DNA of 64,000 nt from Isochrysis galbana (GCA_018136815.1 CM030941.1:1549582-1613581); one strand, 5' to 3'. Counted from the first letter of the stretch, positions 44,391 through 54,149 are shown. Numbers and translations: made by a program. Notes: a model not told the origin generated them from the sequence alone.

Positions 44391-45256
44391 AAATAATTAA
44401 TGTTATATCCTAGCCAACCCCACTAGCTAATTGGACACAACTTTTCCGTCCCGGAATCCCGCCATGCCTGACGAGCCAGGTGTCCGAGTGCTACCGGGGG
44501 GTGGGGGCACTGCCCCCTCCCCTCGATATTTGTCCTCCCCCCAGTGCACGCACCGACCCCGCGCACCCCAGCACGTCCTCTCCTCGAGTCCACGCTGGGG
44601 GAAAACCCCTTTCGGGTAAAAGCAACGCAGGGGGGGGGGGCACTCGTGAATAGGGGCCCAGGAGCGCTAATCTCTCCTCGCCGAAGCGAGTGGCCGCGGC
44701 GAGCCGCGGCCCTTCCCTCCTGGCTCTGGCGCCCCCGTCTTCTCTTACCCAAACGGGGCGAGAAGACACGTTTCTGCCGGAGGGGAGAGCTGCCGCTCCC
44801 CCCTCCCCTCTCTCTTCCCTTTTCCTCCTCTCTTCCCTGCGGCGGGGGCCCATGGCGCGCGCCTGCGGCCCCTCTTCAGGTCCCCAGGAGGCCGGCAGGG
44901 GCCTGGGAGCGCAGTTCAGGGGGCAGGTGAGACTGGGGCATGGCCCTGGCCCCTCCTGCCTCTCCCTCGTTGGCTCTCGAGCCCCTGCCAGTCGACTGGA
45001 GCTGGCTGGGGGGTCCTGATCAGGGGGGCCCAGGGGGAGGAGGGGCTGGTCAGAGAGATGGGCAGGCCACGACGGGCCAGGGCGGGCGAGTCAGGCGGGC
45101 CTGTGGGGAGGGGAATGGGTCAGCAGGGCAGTGTGCTCCTGGCAAGCCATCAGGCGTGCCAGGAGAGTGGGTGGTTCCTCCCCCATGGCAGGGGAGGAGT
45201 GGAGAGAGAGGGGGGCTCGTGCCCCCCCATGGGCGAACTAAGTATAAACTTAGTTG
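44391..45256 (-). mobile_element. Complete 866-bp non-autonomous retroelement
   Basis: Flanked by a 16-bp duplication CCCTTTTGGTGGCAAA (44375-44390 and 45257-45272). On the minus strand it starts with the TTAT hairpin and CCCATGGGGGGGCACGAG, continues through CTCCTCCCCTGCCATGGGGG and the GC-rich block also seen at 10787 and 32500, and ends GGTTGGCTAGGATATAACAT plus TTAATTATT. No long protein is encoded. Related full copy: 46114-47695. Confidence 0.9.
45236..45256 (-). other. 5' terminal hairpin, TTAT loop, perfect stem
   Basis: Minus-strand arms AACTAAGT and ACTTAGTT. The first base of the element, fixed by the target duplication, is the C before the hairpin. Confidence 0.9.
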
Positions 45257-45321
45257 CCCTTTTGGTGGCAAACGGCCCCACCTCTACCCCGCTATTGATG
45301 GCTCACTCAAGCCCTTCGGCG

Positions 45322-45713
45322 CAGTGATGGTGCATCAGTACTGACGTCAGTTTTTTACATCAGTGTCAGTTCACCTCAAGCTGACAACTGATGTCAGTTG
45401 TCAGTTGTCAGCAGCTTGGAGCGGGGAGAACCAGAGAACCAGCCAATTTGGGGTTCGAACACGTGCCCAGCATCGCACACTGCACGCACAGAGTAACCTG
45501 AGCCGCTTGGGGCCCGTTGTCGGACAAGGAAGGGGCGTTTTGTGGTATTTAGATTTGCAACGAAGACACAGGTCACTGATGTTAGCTGATATTCTGCTCG
45601 CTCAGAGCCTTTGATGTGATGTCAGCTGGTGGACCTCATCGGCTGACATCAGCTACTGATGTCAGTGTTAGCTCGAAGTTGGTGTCCGCTGACGGACTGA
45701 TGCACCATCACTG
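45322..45713. mobile_element. hAT-type MITE with 18-bp terminal inverted repeats
   Basis: Ends are perfect inverted repeats CAGTGATGGTGCATCAGT / ACTGATGCACCATCACTG, flanked by the 8-bp duplication CTTCGGCG (45314-45321 and 45714-45721). The related unit at 44250-44290 shows the uninserted site (CATTCGGCGAAGTTGG). Inside, many copies of CTGATGTCAG, TGTCAGTT and GCTGACATCAG form subterminal repeats, the likely transposase-binding sites. No coding frame. The 8-bp duplication and CAG...CTG ends identify the hAT superfamily. Confidence 0.92.
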
Positions 45714-45826
45714 CTTCGGCGAAGTTGGCAAGTTGGCTCGCCGGCCATCGGCCATCACTTGCACTTGATCGTCCGGCGCAGCGGGGTGGGCGGAGAGAGA
45801 GGAGGGGAGCGGGCCGCGCTCCACGA

Positions 45827-45846
45827 CCTTATCGTTATAACGATAG
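45827..45846 (-). other. Probable variant of the 5' terminal hairpin
   Basis: A 16-base perfect palindrome TATCGTTATAACGATA, followed on the minus strand by GGTCGTGGAGCGCGGCC, which parallels GGTCGCCATGGAGCGCG of the LINE 5' end at 689. Confidence 0.45.
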
Positions 45847-46114
45847 TTGGGCTCCCGAGGCCCGAGGGGTAGGTGGCAAAGACTCCCTACTCCCCTGCCC
45901 CTCCGCCCTCCGCCGCCGCGCCGCAGCCCCTGTCCCTGTCCCCTGTGCCCTGGTGGCTGGTGGGCCTGGGCGGACGCGGCGGACATTGTGGCCGAGCTTC
46001 CGAGCTTGCACGGCGCGTGGGCGCGCTCACGCCCCTGGTTTTCGCGCTAGAGTATCCCCACCCCCCCTTCCCGCGGCCATCCGCCTACCACCTACCACCT
46101 TAAATTCTCACTAG

Positions 46115-46134
46115 AACTAAGTTTATACTTAGTT
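46115..46134 (+). other. 5' terminal hairpin, TTAT loop, perfect stem
   Basis: Arms AACTAAGT and ACTTAGTT. The target duplication ends one base before it. Confidence 0.9.
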
Positions 46135-46391
46135 CGCCCATGGGGGGGCACGAGCCCCCCTCTCTCTCCACTCCTCCCCTGCCATGGGGGAGGAACCACC
46201 CACTCTCCTGGCACGCCTGATGGCTTGCCAGGAGCACACAGCCCTGCTGACCCATTCCTCTCCCCACAGGCCCGCCTGACTCGCCCGCCCTGGCCCGTCG
46301 TGGCCTGCCCATCCCTCTGACCAGCCCCTCCTCCCCCTGGCCCCCCCTGATCAGGACCCCCTAGCCAGCTCCAGTCGACTGGCAGGGGCTC

Positions 46392-47081
46392 AAGGTGCGG
46401 GCCATCAAAAGTCCCAGTGCACCACCCGAACACGGGGGGAAATTACCCCCCGCATATATATATGTTATATTTCCTAGAGTATTCGACCCCCCTCTCCGAC
46501 CCCCCTCCCCCCCCCACACACACACACTCAATTGCATCGTGATCACAGCAGAGTAACCTGCACCTTGAGCTTCCTCAGCTGTGAGAGCATTGGCTGGCTC
46601 TCCGCGCCAATAGGGTTGCACGAGAGGTTTACCGACGACAGCCGGAAGCTCCGCGCGAGCTCGCACAGGCGCTGCACGCCCGCCGGTCCGATCCGGTTGC
46701 GGTCGAGGATGAGCGTATGGGTCCTCCGACACGCTCCTGCCTCAAGCACGCGACAGACCATGTTGGGGGAGCTCGGCGGGGAGGGGGGGGGGGGGGACTC
46801 GGCGGCGGGGGGAAGGGGGGGGGGACTCAGGGGGGGGGGGGGGACTCAGCGGCGGGGGGAAGGGGGTCGAGAATAATCATACCGTCAGGGGGCCCAATCT
46901 TTTCACAAGCAGTGTGACCTTTTCACAGGAGGCGTCTGTGAAAAGCCCAGTGAAGTGTAGGGGGGGGGGGGGGCAGTCACAATGGGGACGGTCGAAGTCC
47001 CGCGCCTTTTGGCGCGGAGGAGGGGGGGGGTATTGGAAGTCACAAGTGTCAGAGCGGGGACGGTAGAAGTCCCCTCACCTT
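46392..47081. mobile_element. 690-bp insertion carrying a host-gene-like exon
   Basis: Its ends are AAGGTGCGGG and CCCCTCACCTT, a short imperfect inverted repeat, with TC on both outer sides (46390-46391 and 47082-47083). It contains an LRR frame (46543-46761, minus) and G-runs, plus a direct repeat of GGGGACGGTMGAAGTCCC at ~46984 and ~47056. It could be a DNA transposon or introner-like unit that captured a gene fragment. Confidence 0.5.
46543..46761 (-). pseudogene. Leucine-rich repeat (RNI-like) C-terminal fragment
   Basis: 72 codons from the ATG at 46761 (open a few codons upstream): RRTHTLILDRNRIGPAGVQR, LSSVNLSCNPIGAESQPMLS, ending LKVQVTLL and stop. The spacing LxLDxNxIGxxGxxxL and LxLSxNPIG is that of ribonuclease-inhibitor-type leucine-rich repeats. 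Only about two repeats are present, so it looks like the last exon of a larger gene copied into the insertion. Function unknown. Confidence 0.55.
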
Positions 47082-47159
47082 TCGAGAGCCAACGAGGGAG
47101 AGGCAGGAGGGGCCAGGGCCATGCCCCATCCTCACCTGCCCCCTGAGCTGCGCTCCGAG

Positions 47160-47530
47160 GCCCCTGCCGGCCTCCTGGGGACCTGAAGAGGGGCCGCAGG
47201 CGCGCGCCATGGGCCCCCGCCGCAGGGAAGAGAGGAGGAAAAGGGAAGAGGGAGGGGAGGGGGGAGCGGCAGCTCCCCCCTCCGGCCTCCGGCAGAGACG
47301 TGTCTTCTCGCCCCGTTTGGGTAAGAGAAGACGGGGGCGCCAGAGCCAGGAGGGAAGGGCCGCGGCTCGCCGCGGCCACTCGCTTCGGCGAGGAGAGATT
47401 AGCGCTCCTGGGCCCCTATTCACGAGTGCCCCCCCCCCCCCTGCGTTGCTTTTACCCGAAAGGGGTTTTCCCCCAGCGTGGACTCGAGGAGAGGACGCGC
47501 TGGGGTGCGCGGGGTCGGTGCGTGCACTGG
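47160..47530 (+). repeat. GC-rich internal block of the non-autonomous element
   Basis: The block shared with 10787, 32500 and 44535 (minus), including GGGCCGCAGGCGCGCGCCAT and CCCCGTTTGGGTAAGAGAAG. Here a CTCCGGC duplication and a C-run differ from the other copies. Confidence 0.85.
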
Positions 47531-47709
47531 GGGGAGGACAAATATCGAGGGGAGGGGGCAGTGCCCCCACCCCCCGGTATCACTCGGACACCTGGCTCGT
47601 CAGGCATGGCGGGATTCCGGGACGGAAAAGTTGTGTCCAATTAGCTAGTGGGGTTGGCTAGGATATAACATTAATTATTATTATTAATATTATTATTAAA
47701 TTCTCACTA

Positions 47710-48005
47710 CCAGCTACCCCTATTATACCAGTAGTACTACTATTGTGACCTCTCACGTTATTATCGAAATAGGCCCACGCGCCACGCGCTGCCGCGCGTG
47801 AGTGAGCGTGTATGTGAGTGTGGGCGTGGTTGCCCGAGCGCCCGAGCAGAGATGATACTGGCGGGGAGGGGGGGAAGGGGGGGAGGAAGGGCCGTGGCGG
47901 AACTCCGCCTCCGGCGGCGCCGACGTGCTCCTTTTCCCCTCCCCTTTCTCTCTCTGGCCTTCACCCTTCTCCTTGCCTTCCTCGGCAGGGTGTGAAAGCG
48001 GGCGT
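47710..48005. other. Upstream region of PRORP with probable intron end
   Basis: A pyrimidine-rich stretch at 47930-47985 ends CTTCCTCGGCAG, a strong splice-acceptor context, so an upstream 5' exon is likely. Confidence 0.5.
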
Positions 48006-49943
48006 ATGCGTAGCGCGGACTCGCTCTACCCCCCGCGCGACAAGCACACACGCAAGCTATGGGACTCTCTCTGCAAATTCCGCAAGAGCGCGGGCAGCGG
48101 CCGGCATGCTGCCACCGAGTTGGAGCTCTCCGCCCTCTCAAGCTACATGCGCGCGTGCGCATATCACTACTGCGAGCGGCTTGGATTGACAGCGCAGAAA
48201 CTCGAGAAGCAGGTTGGACCCAAGCTCCTCACCTCGGTGCTCATCAGCCTGCCCCAGCAAGAGGCCAAGGGAGCTGCAGAGGGTACGGAGGCCGGCTGCA
48301 AGCGCAAGGCAGAGGCAGAGGCCGTCGCCGACGACGCCTCGGACACACCCACCCAGGGCGCTTCTGCTCAATTCCTCGATGCCGATGCTTCCAAGGAGGC
48401 CCACGCGCATCAGGCAGCCCTCCAGAAGGATTCCATCAAGGAACTCCACATGTGTGCCAAGAGTGCCGATGCGACGGGCGCGATCGCCGTCTTTGAGAAG
48501 ATGCGCGCGGCTGGAATCCCGCTGCGCGACGCGGAATGTGCTCTACTCCTGCATCTGTGTGGTTCCACCGACCCTCCCCTGTACAACGAGGCGATTCGAG
48601 TCTGGGAGGCGGCGCGTGTCACCTCCACAATGCTGAAGGAGCCAAGCTGGTCCAGCTTCATCCGAGTCCTTTGTGCCCATGGCGATGTGGTACGGGCGGA
48701 CGCAGTTCTGCAGGAGATGACGACCAAGTGTGTGGGTAAGCTACGCCTGCGGTCCATCTCGCCTCTCATTTGTGCCGCCGCAGAGCGGGGAGATGCCGAG
48801 CTCGCCGCCTCGGCTTGCAAACGGCTGGAGGCTGCGGGGATCGAACCGACGGAAAACGAGTTTGTCCATTTGGCGAGGCTTCACGCCCGTCGCACCGATG
48901 TCGACGGCATGGAGCGCCTCCTCCACTCGATGATGTCGACGCTTCCCTCCCTCTCGAGGCAGGGGATCGATGACCTGCTTGCTGCCTTTGATCTCGCGAG
49001 TACCGGCACGCTGGACAGCAATGCGCCGAGGAGTGGCAAGGGAATACCAACGGGGAGGGTCTCCTCGTGGCCGTGGATTGCTTCCATGGCGAGTATCGAT
49101 GGCAATGGGCTGTGCTCCTTAAGCGGTGTGCGCCTGCGACGGGAGGCCGTGGACGCGCAGGAGAGGGCCAAGTTGTGCCAGGCGGTCGAGCGCCTGGCGA
49201 ACGGAGCGCGAGGCTTTTCGGCCTACACAAAGTGGGTTGCCAACAATGGCCCGTGGGACTTTGTGCTCGACGGTGCCAACATTGGATTCTTCGGGCAGGG
49301 CCGCCAGTTGAACCTGCTGCGCGCACAGGCTAAGCAGCAATTTGAGGCACAGCAATTGAAGCAAGCTGTGCCAGGGGCGGCCGGCACGGAGCAGCCCGCT
49401 CGGGAAGACTCACCCCATGCGGTGGTCGAGCGCGATCGTGAAGAGGTGTTCGACTTGGTGCACATTGATAGCGTGTTTCGGACGATGCGACGCGTGGGAT
49501 CCGACTCGCCGCAGCGAGTCCTCATCGTTCTTCATGAGAAGCACACCAGCGGGCGCTCGCAATCCGATCAGGAGATCATCGAGCGGTGGCGCAGCGAGGG
49601 CGCTCTGTACACAACACCGCGTAAGCAGAACGACGACTTGTATTGGCTCTATGCAGCGCTTGCGTCTGGCGACGCATGCTCCGTTGTCTCCAACGATCAG
49701 ATGCGTGATCACTCCTTTGGCATGCTGTCTCCCCGCTCCTTTATGCGCTGGCGCGAGCGGCACGTCGTGCGCTTCTGCTTCCGGGAGTGGAGCGACGAGC
49801 CAACCATCCAATTTCCGAAGCCTTACACCGCCGTGATCCAGCTAGATCCTCCTAGTGGCGCATGGCACATCCCAAGTTCGGAGCCTGATGGGCCATGGCT
49901 CTGTTTGCGTCGGGAGCGTCCCGAGTGTGTCAGCACTCACTGA
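48006..49943 (+). CDS. PRORP: Protein-only RNase P (PRORP)
   Basis: 645 residues from the ATG at 48006, the first in the frame; an acceptor at 47988 allows an upstream exon. The N-terminal half has PPR-type helical repeats (AIAVFEKMRAAGIPLRDAEC, AASACKRLEAAGIEPTENEF, MERLLHSMMS). A central zinc-domain strand follows (NGLCSLSGVRLRREAVD). The NYN metallonuclease has WDFVLDGANIGFFGQG, VLIVLHEKH, QNDDLYWLYAALASGD and VVSNDQMRDHSF. The catalytic Asp are D422, D543, D544 and D564. The end has WHIP and WLC, the other zinc ligands. It removes 5' leaders from pre-tRNAs without RNA. Oddity: the usual CxxC of the zinc site reads CSLS (C370, S373). Organelle or nuclear location cannot be told, since the N-terminus may be incomplete. 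Confidence 0.93.
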   Translation: MRSADSLYPPRDKHTRKLWDSLCKFRKSAGSGRHAATELELSALSSYMRACAYHYCERLGLTAQKLEKQVGPKLLTSVLISLPQQEAKGAAEGTEAGCKRKAEAEAVADDASDTPTQGASAQFLDADASKEAHAHQAALQKDSIKELHMCAKSADATGAIAVFEKMRAAGIPLRDAECALLLHLCGSTDPPLYNEAIRVWEAARVTSTMLKEPSWSSFIRVLCAHGDVVRADAVLQEMTTKCVGKLRLRSISPLICAAAERGDAELAASACKRLEAAGIEPTENEFVHLARLHARRTDVDGMERLLHSMMSTLPSLSRQGIDDLLAAFDLASTGTLDSNAPRSGKGIPTGRVSSWPWIASMASIDGNGLCSLSGVRLRREAVDAQERAKLCQAVERLANGARGFSAYTKWVANNGPWDFVLDGANIGFFGQGRQLNLLRAQAKQQFEAQQLKQAVPGAAGTEQPAREDSPHAVVERDREEVFDLVHIDSVFRTMRRVGSDSPQRVLIVLHEKHTSGRSQSDQEIIERWRSEGALYTTPRKQNDDLYWLYAALASGDACSVVSNDQMRDHSFGMLSPRSFMRWRERHVVRFCFREWSDEPTIQFPKPYTAVIQLDPPSGAWHIPSSEPDGPWLCLRRERPECVSTH

Positions 49944-50617
49944 CTGCGCGTGGCGGGCTGCTTAGGCGGCAGCGCCTACTGCGACGGATGCGCGACCCAT
50001 GCTACTGAGGCGTGCGGGTGTGCTTGGCCTTTGCACTTCTCATGGAGGAGTGTGTCACGGGTGCTCGCGGCCACTGGCCACTGGTGAGTTATTCATACTC
50101 GCACACGGGCACTGAGCGATACCTTGACCCCCAACCTATCTACACTCCCACCCCCCACCCCATGGTCAGCTCTGCGCTGTAAGTAGTAGAAGGAGCACTA
50201 CGAAGGGCATGGTGCCTAGTTAGGGGTTGGGATCCCCCGGCCCCCTGAGCGCTAAGTAAGGGTTGGTGGTTGATTCCTTGCGAGGGTTAGCAGTTAGCAG
50301 GGTGTATCTAGGATTAGCGGTCAGTCGGACATCAAGCAGATTTGTTTTGGGGAGAAGCAAGACAATCCCAACAAGTTGCAAGTTGTTGTGGCCTCGCTCG
50401 AGCACGTAAGACGTGAGGCTGTCGCATCCGCGAATCGCAAGCATCGAACTCGTTATAATTCTCTTCGTTCGACACGTACTGTGTACAGTCATAATGCCCT
50501 CCAAGTGGGAGCTCGAATCCCCCTCGGAGCTACTAGTAGCTAGTAGGACCGCTTACGGCGATCTTGATATCTTGATCTTCCGTACATTATCTGGTGGGAG
50601 CTCCCAGGCCTAGAAAA
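49944..50617. other. Intergenic, no gene recognised
   Basis: Unremarkable sequence with a short palindrome TGGGAGCTCCCA at 50585. A tRNA B-box-like GAGCTCGAATCC at ~50512 has no A box nearby. Confidence 0.5.
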
Positions 50618-51069
50618 AAATTCTTGAAGGTGTCCGCTAAGCTATACACTCCCACACTCCCGTGTTCCCTCCGACATCGCCTTTACCCCTACCGCTACTC
50701 TCCCTTCCCGCTCCCCCCCTCGTTCCGTTTTCTTCGGTTTTGGGGGGTCGGCTCGTCGGCTCGTGTACACTACACACTACTTCGAGCCTCGCGTTGGGGG
50801 GAGGAGGGGTGGGGCGGGCTCCTTGCGTTGGTTTATTTATGGTGTCCGAGGGCTGTGTTCGCCCCTGTGTGGGGGGCCGGCCGTTCGGCCTCCCCCATTG
50901 GGTCATTTGGTCGCGGGCGCTGCATCTTCCGCGCCCAGTTTTATCCCTGATCGCTCTGTTCGGTTTCGTTTGTTAGTCTGAATATATGCTCCATTTTTAA
51001 TCGTTCAGTTAGTGTGAGTTTGCGGCTTGGTACTAGTTCTAGTTCGTTGTCGTCAAGGTCGTTTTCCTT
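50618..51069 (-). mobile_element. LINE 3' end (last ~43 codons of ORF2 and 3' UTR)
   Basis: On the minus strand 51068-50937 encodes DDNELELVPSRKLTLTERLK ending SDQG, homologous to the tail of the frame at 16622. The 3' UTR continues to GCGGACACCTTCAAGAATTT and a T-run near 50612. It is truncated exactly where the plus-strand hairpin at 51070 begins. Confidence 0.8.
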
Positions 51070-51090
51070 CAACTAAGTTTATACTTAGTT
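51070..51090 (+). other. 5' terminal hairpin, TTAT loop, perfect stem
   Basis: Arms AACTAAGT and ACTTAGTT, ATG within six bases of the arm. Confidence 0.85.
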
Positions 51091-51560
51091 CAGCATGGGG
51101 GGGCGCCTCGCGTCCCCCCTCTCAGGCACCAATTCCCCTCCGGGTTGCCTGTCGGTCATCCCCATGCTCTGCCTTCTGGCATGAGCAGGGCACTCAACAC
51201 AACCACCCAGACCCCCAGTGGGCGCGGGTCGCGAGCCGCACTCCCAGGCCCGCTTGGGCCTGCTCTCGTACTGACTCCCCCCCCCCCATCCCTGGTCGCC
51301 AGGCAGACAGGGGCCTCTGGGCGGCACCCAAGGCCACCGAGGCAAGCGTGGGCGTGGGAGAGGCAGGGGGGGCCAGGGGCTGAGCCCCAGCCTCCACTGC
51401 CCCCTGAGCTGGCCCTGCTGGCCCTCTGGGTGCCCCCAAAGGGGACCTCTGAGAGCAAGCCGTGGCGCGCCGCATGGCGACGCGCCGCAGGGAGAGAGGT
51501 GGATGAGAGCGAAGCGAGGGAGAGGGGGGGATTTAGCCGGCTTGCCTTCATTTGGTCTCC
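51070..51560 (+). mobile_element. Non-autonomous retroelement, 5' part
   Basis: Hairpin, CAGCATGGGGGGGCGCCTCG, then the block CCTGGTCGCCAGGCAGACAG to CATGGCGACGCGCCGCAGGG shared with 19970-20400. The 3' part and tail are missing. Confidence 0.75.
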
Positions 51561-51883
51561 TTTCCCTCAGGGTTTCTTCCCCTCCCGTGGGGACTCTCAC
51601 CCTACCATGAGCCCCCCCCCGCGAGCACCCCGAAGGAGAGGCCCAGAAGCACGCATGTACGCGACGAGAACGGCGTCGCCTTGGCTCGGCATGAGGGCGC
51701 GCCCCGAGAGGGCTTGGTAGACGCCCACGCCGAGCACGGCGTAGCCCACCGCCCGGTGCACCCCAACCAGCACACCGCCCCGGCGCCCCCGCCCTGCGGT
51801 CCTCCCGCCGCCGCCGCGAGCGCGCGCGCGATGACGCCGGTCGGCCTGTTCGACGTCGCTGGGCTCGTCCTGGACTATCTGCC
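51561..51883. other. Unassigned stretch before the Copia fragment
   Basis: GC-rich. A minus-strand frame gives GYAVLGVGVYQALSGRALMP, which might be a membrane-protein exon but is too short to name. Confidence 0.3.
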
Positions 51884-52403
51884 GTTACCGTCACAGGCCA
51901 CCACACAGTCGGATTTCTCTGCGCAAAGGAAGGTCCCAACATCCTCTCAGAGTCTGTCCTCATCGACTCTCTGGGCATTGAGGTCCATAAGCGTCCTGCC
52001 CCCTCCGCCTCCGAGATCCTCTTCCCCGACGGCTCCGCCCTTCCCCTCCGCCGCACCAACGGCCTCTACTACGTCAGCGTCGCTTTTCACCGCGCCCCGA
52101 TCGCTAACACCGCCTCTCTCATCAACGCAAGCGACGCCGCCCTTCTCTGGGCTGCCCGCCTCGGCACCAACTCCGCCGGCCTCGCCGCCACCTCCCGCGC
52201 CACGCACGGCATCCACCTGGACTCCCTGTCGCCTGCCCAACGCGCCGCGGTCGATCGACTCAAGCATTCCACGCGCCATCGCGCAAGCCCGCCACGCACC
52301 CGTCCGCAGTACACCCATCCGCTGCCTCGCCACAAAGCCCGCAGCTCTCTTCATCTGCGACGGATTCGGCCCGCACACCGCACCCTCCCCCGTCGACAGC
52401 AAC
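51884..52403 (+). pseudogene. Copia fragment: protease/pre-integrase to start of integrase
   Basis: Plus-strand frame VTGHHTVGFLCAKEGPNILS, EILFPDGSALPLRRTNGLYY, ASDAALLWAARLGTNSAGLA (GAG-pre-integrase), then after a one-base shift near 52262 ATKPAALFICDGFGPHTAPS, the integrase entry. It ends at ~52403, where sequence of the opposite strand takes over. Confidence 0.75.
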
Positions 52404-53566
52404 CATCTGATGCCCTTTGACGTGCTTGAGCGTGAGGACCTGTTTAGCGACGAGGTCGCGCAAAAAGGCTCCTGCACGCAAGATATGCTTAGTCTTCTTG
52501 AAAGCCACCGGATCAAAAGCCATGTCTACGGCGGACTTGGAATCCGAGTAAACGATCGAAGGGCCATTAAGAAGAATGCCGAGATCCGTGATGAGGTCCC
52601 GAATAAAGATGAGATCTTTGGCGGTAAGCATCGCGCCAAAATACTCAGCCTCGGCACTCGAGAGAGAAACGGATCGTTGCATCTTTGAGAACCATTGTAT
52701 GGGGCAGCCGTAGAAGAAGAAGAGGGCGCCACTACATGAGTACTTTGCTTCCCAATTTGAATCCACAAAGGTTACAAAGGACATCTTTGGATTGGGAGCA
52801 AAGTGTAGGACGCGGTCTTTGGAGCCCCTGAGGTATATGAGCGCTCGTACGGCCGCGTGGAAATGGGTAGCACCGGGATTAGTCATGAACCGGGACAACT
52901 GGGAAGCCGCATAGGCCAAATCAGGTCGAGACATATTGACATATTGGCGAGCCATAAGAGGCCGCCAACGATAGCCATGTAGGCCTCTCGACGAGGCGCC
53001 ATGGCGTCGTACTCGGGGGACCCGACTTCAGGCGAATCAGTTGGGTCAAGGAGGGTCTCACCCAAAGGAGCATCGAAACTCCGTGTGTTGTTTTCACCGA
53101 TGAAGGATTCATGACGCTGGAGGAGGTCCGAAATATACAGGGATTGTGAGAGAGTAATCTCACGGGTGTCCCTATTCCGGGTGATAGCAACGTTCAAAAT
53201 CCATGAGAGCTCACCCTTGTCTTCAATTGGAAAACGTGTGCCGAGATCTTTCACGAAGGTTTCGCGTAGAGAGGGGTCATTTTCGACGATAAGGGCGTCG
53301 TCGACGTAAACGAGGACCCATAGAACGCGATCACCGTTCGTATACAAATATAGGCACACGTCGATCGTGGACCTTGCGAACCCCCACTGGAGTAAGAAGC
53401 TCGTTAGCAGAGCAGCCCATTCTCGGCCGGCTTGCTTCAACCCATAGAGGGATTTGAGGAGCTTGCAAACAAGACGTCGGCCTTGACGATCATAGTGAGG
53501 GCCTCCAGGGGGTGTACGCATATAAAGGGATTTCTGAAGGTCAGCCTGAAGATAAGCCTGTCTCAC
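52404..53566 (-). pseudogene. Copia fragment: reverse transcriptase and RNase H
   Basis: Minus-strand frames 53566-52883 and 52955-52404 (one frameshift near 52920) give RQAYLQADLQKSLYMRTPPG, KSLYGLKQAGREWAALL, the RT active site WVLVYVDDALIV, then NMSRPDLAYAASQLSRF, ALIYLRGSKDRVLHF, SLSSAEAEYFGAML and VYSDSKSAVDMAFDPV of the Copia RNase H. The start is cut by the purine tract at 53570 and the end after LKHVKGHQMVA by the inverted junction at ~52403. Confidence 0.9.
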
Positions 53567-53569
53567 ATC

Positions 53570-54110
53570 AATGGAGGGAGAGAGAGAGAGAGAGGGAGGG
53601 GTGTGGAGAGAGAGCGAGCGAGAGAAAGAGAGAGCGCACGCGCCCGAGGGAGAGACAGAACGTGAGGAGAGACAGAGTCAGAAGGAGGGAGGGAGGGAGG
53701 GAGGGAGAGCGAGCGAGCGAAAGCGAGCGAGCGAGCGAGACAGAGAGCGAGCGAGTAAGAAAGAGTGAGGGAGTGAGAGCGAGGGGGGATGGGGGGGGGG
53801 GGGGAGAGAGGGGGGGGAGGGAGGGAGAGCGAGCGAGAGAGGGGAAAGCGAGAGAGGGGAAAGCGAGAGAGGGGAGAGCGAGCGCGGGAGCAAGAGCGCA
53901 GGAGCGAGACCAAGAGAGCGAGGGAGCGAGGCAGCGAGAGAGAGGCAGCGAGAGAGAGGGAGGTGGGGGGAGCGAGAGGGAGAGCGGGGGAGAGCGAAGG
54001 AGCGCGAAGGAGAGAGCGAGAGCGAGGGGGAGAGAGCGAGAGAGGGGGGGAGCGAGAGAGGGAGAAGGGAGAGTGAGAGCGAGGGGGGGAGAGAGAGCGC
54101 GCGCACCCGA
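53570..54110. repeat. Purine-rich (GAGAGC, GAGGGG) tract
   Basis: Over 500 bp almost without pyrimidines on the plus strand apart from isolated C. Long Arg/Glu frames are artefacts. Confidence 0.95.
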
Positions 54111-54149
54111 CCGAGCGCCCTCGCCCGGCAAGAATTCGTTAGAGAGCCC

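Larger units (their letters stand above)
44205..45830. repeat. Tandem dimer of a ~185-bp unit, broken by two insertions
   Basis: Unit 1 (44205-44385) and unit 2 (45257-45321 plus 45714-45815) share CTTTTGGTGGCAAACGGCCC, CCCCGCTATTGATGGCTCAC, GGCGAAGTTGGCAAGTTGGC and TTGATCGTCCGGCGCAGCGG. A retroelement sits at the unit boundary and a hAT MITE inside unit 2. Unit 1 provides the empty site for the MITE. Confidence 0.85.
46114..47695 (+). mobile_element. Non-autonomous retroelement interrupted by a 690-bp insertion
   Basis: Flanked by the 14-bp duplication TTAAATTCTCACTA (46100-46113 and 47696-47709). The 5' part (46114-46391) and the 3' part (47082-47695) together equal the 866-bp element at 44391-45256. 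The foreign segment 46392-47081 lies between GGCAGGGGCTC and GAGAGCCAACG. The 3' end is a TTA/ATT microsatellite tail. Confidence 0.88.

Noticed and set aside
45236-45256. Hairpin as part of an HDV-like or hammerhead ribozyme, as in some LINE 5' ends
   Set aside because: The conserved catalytic core strands of neither fold could be placed. Self-cleavage would also need a fixed core that is not visible next to the hairpin.
50500-50530. tRNA gene or tRNA-derived SINE from GAGCTCGAATCC
   Set aside because: Only a B-box-like word. No A box at the right distance and no cloverleaf could be drawn.
51085-52059. Minus-strand 324-codon frame
   Set aside because: Runs through a retroelement fragment and across the Copia fragment on the wrong strand. 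No domain.
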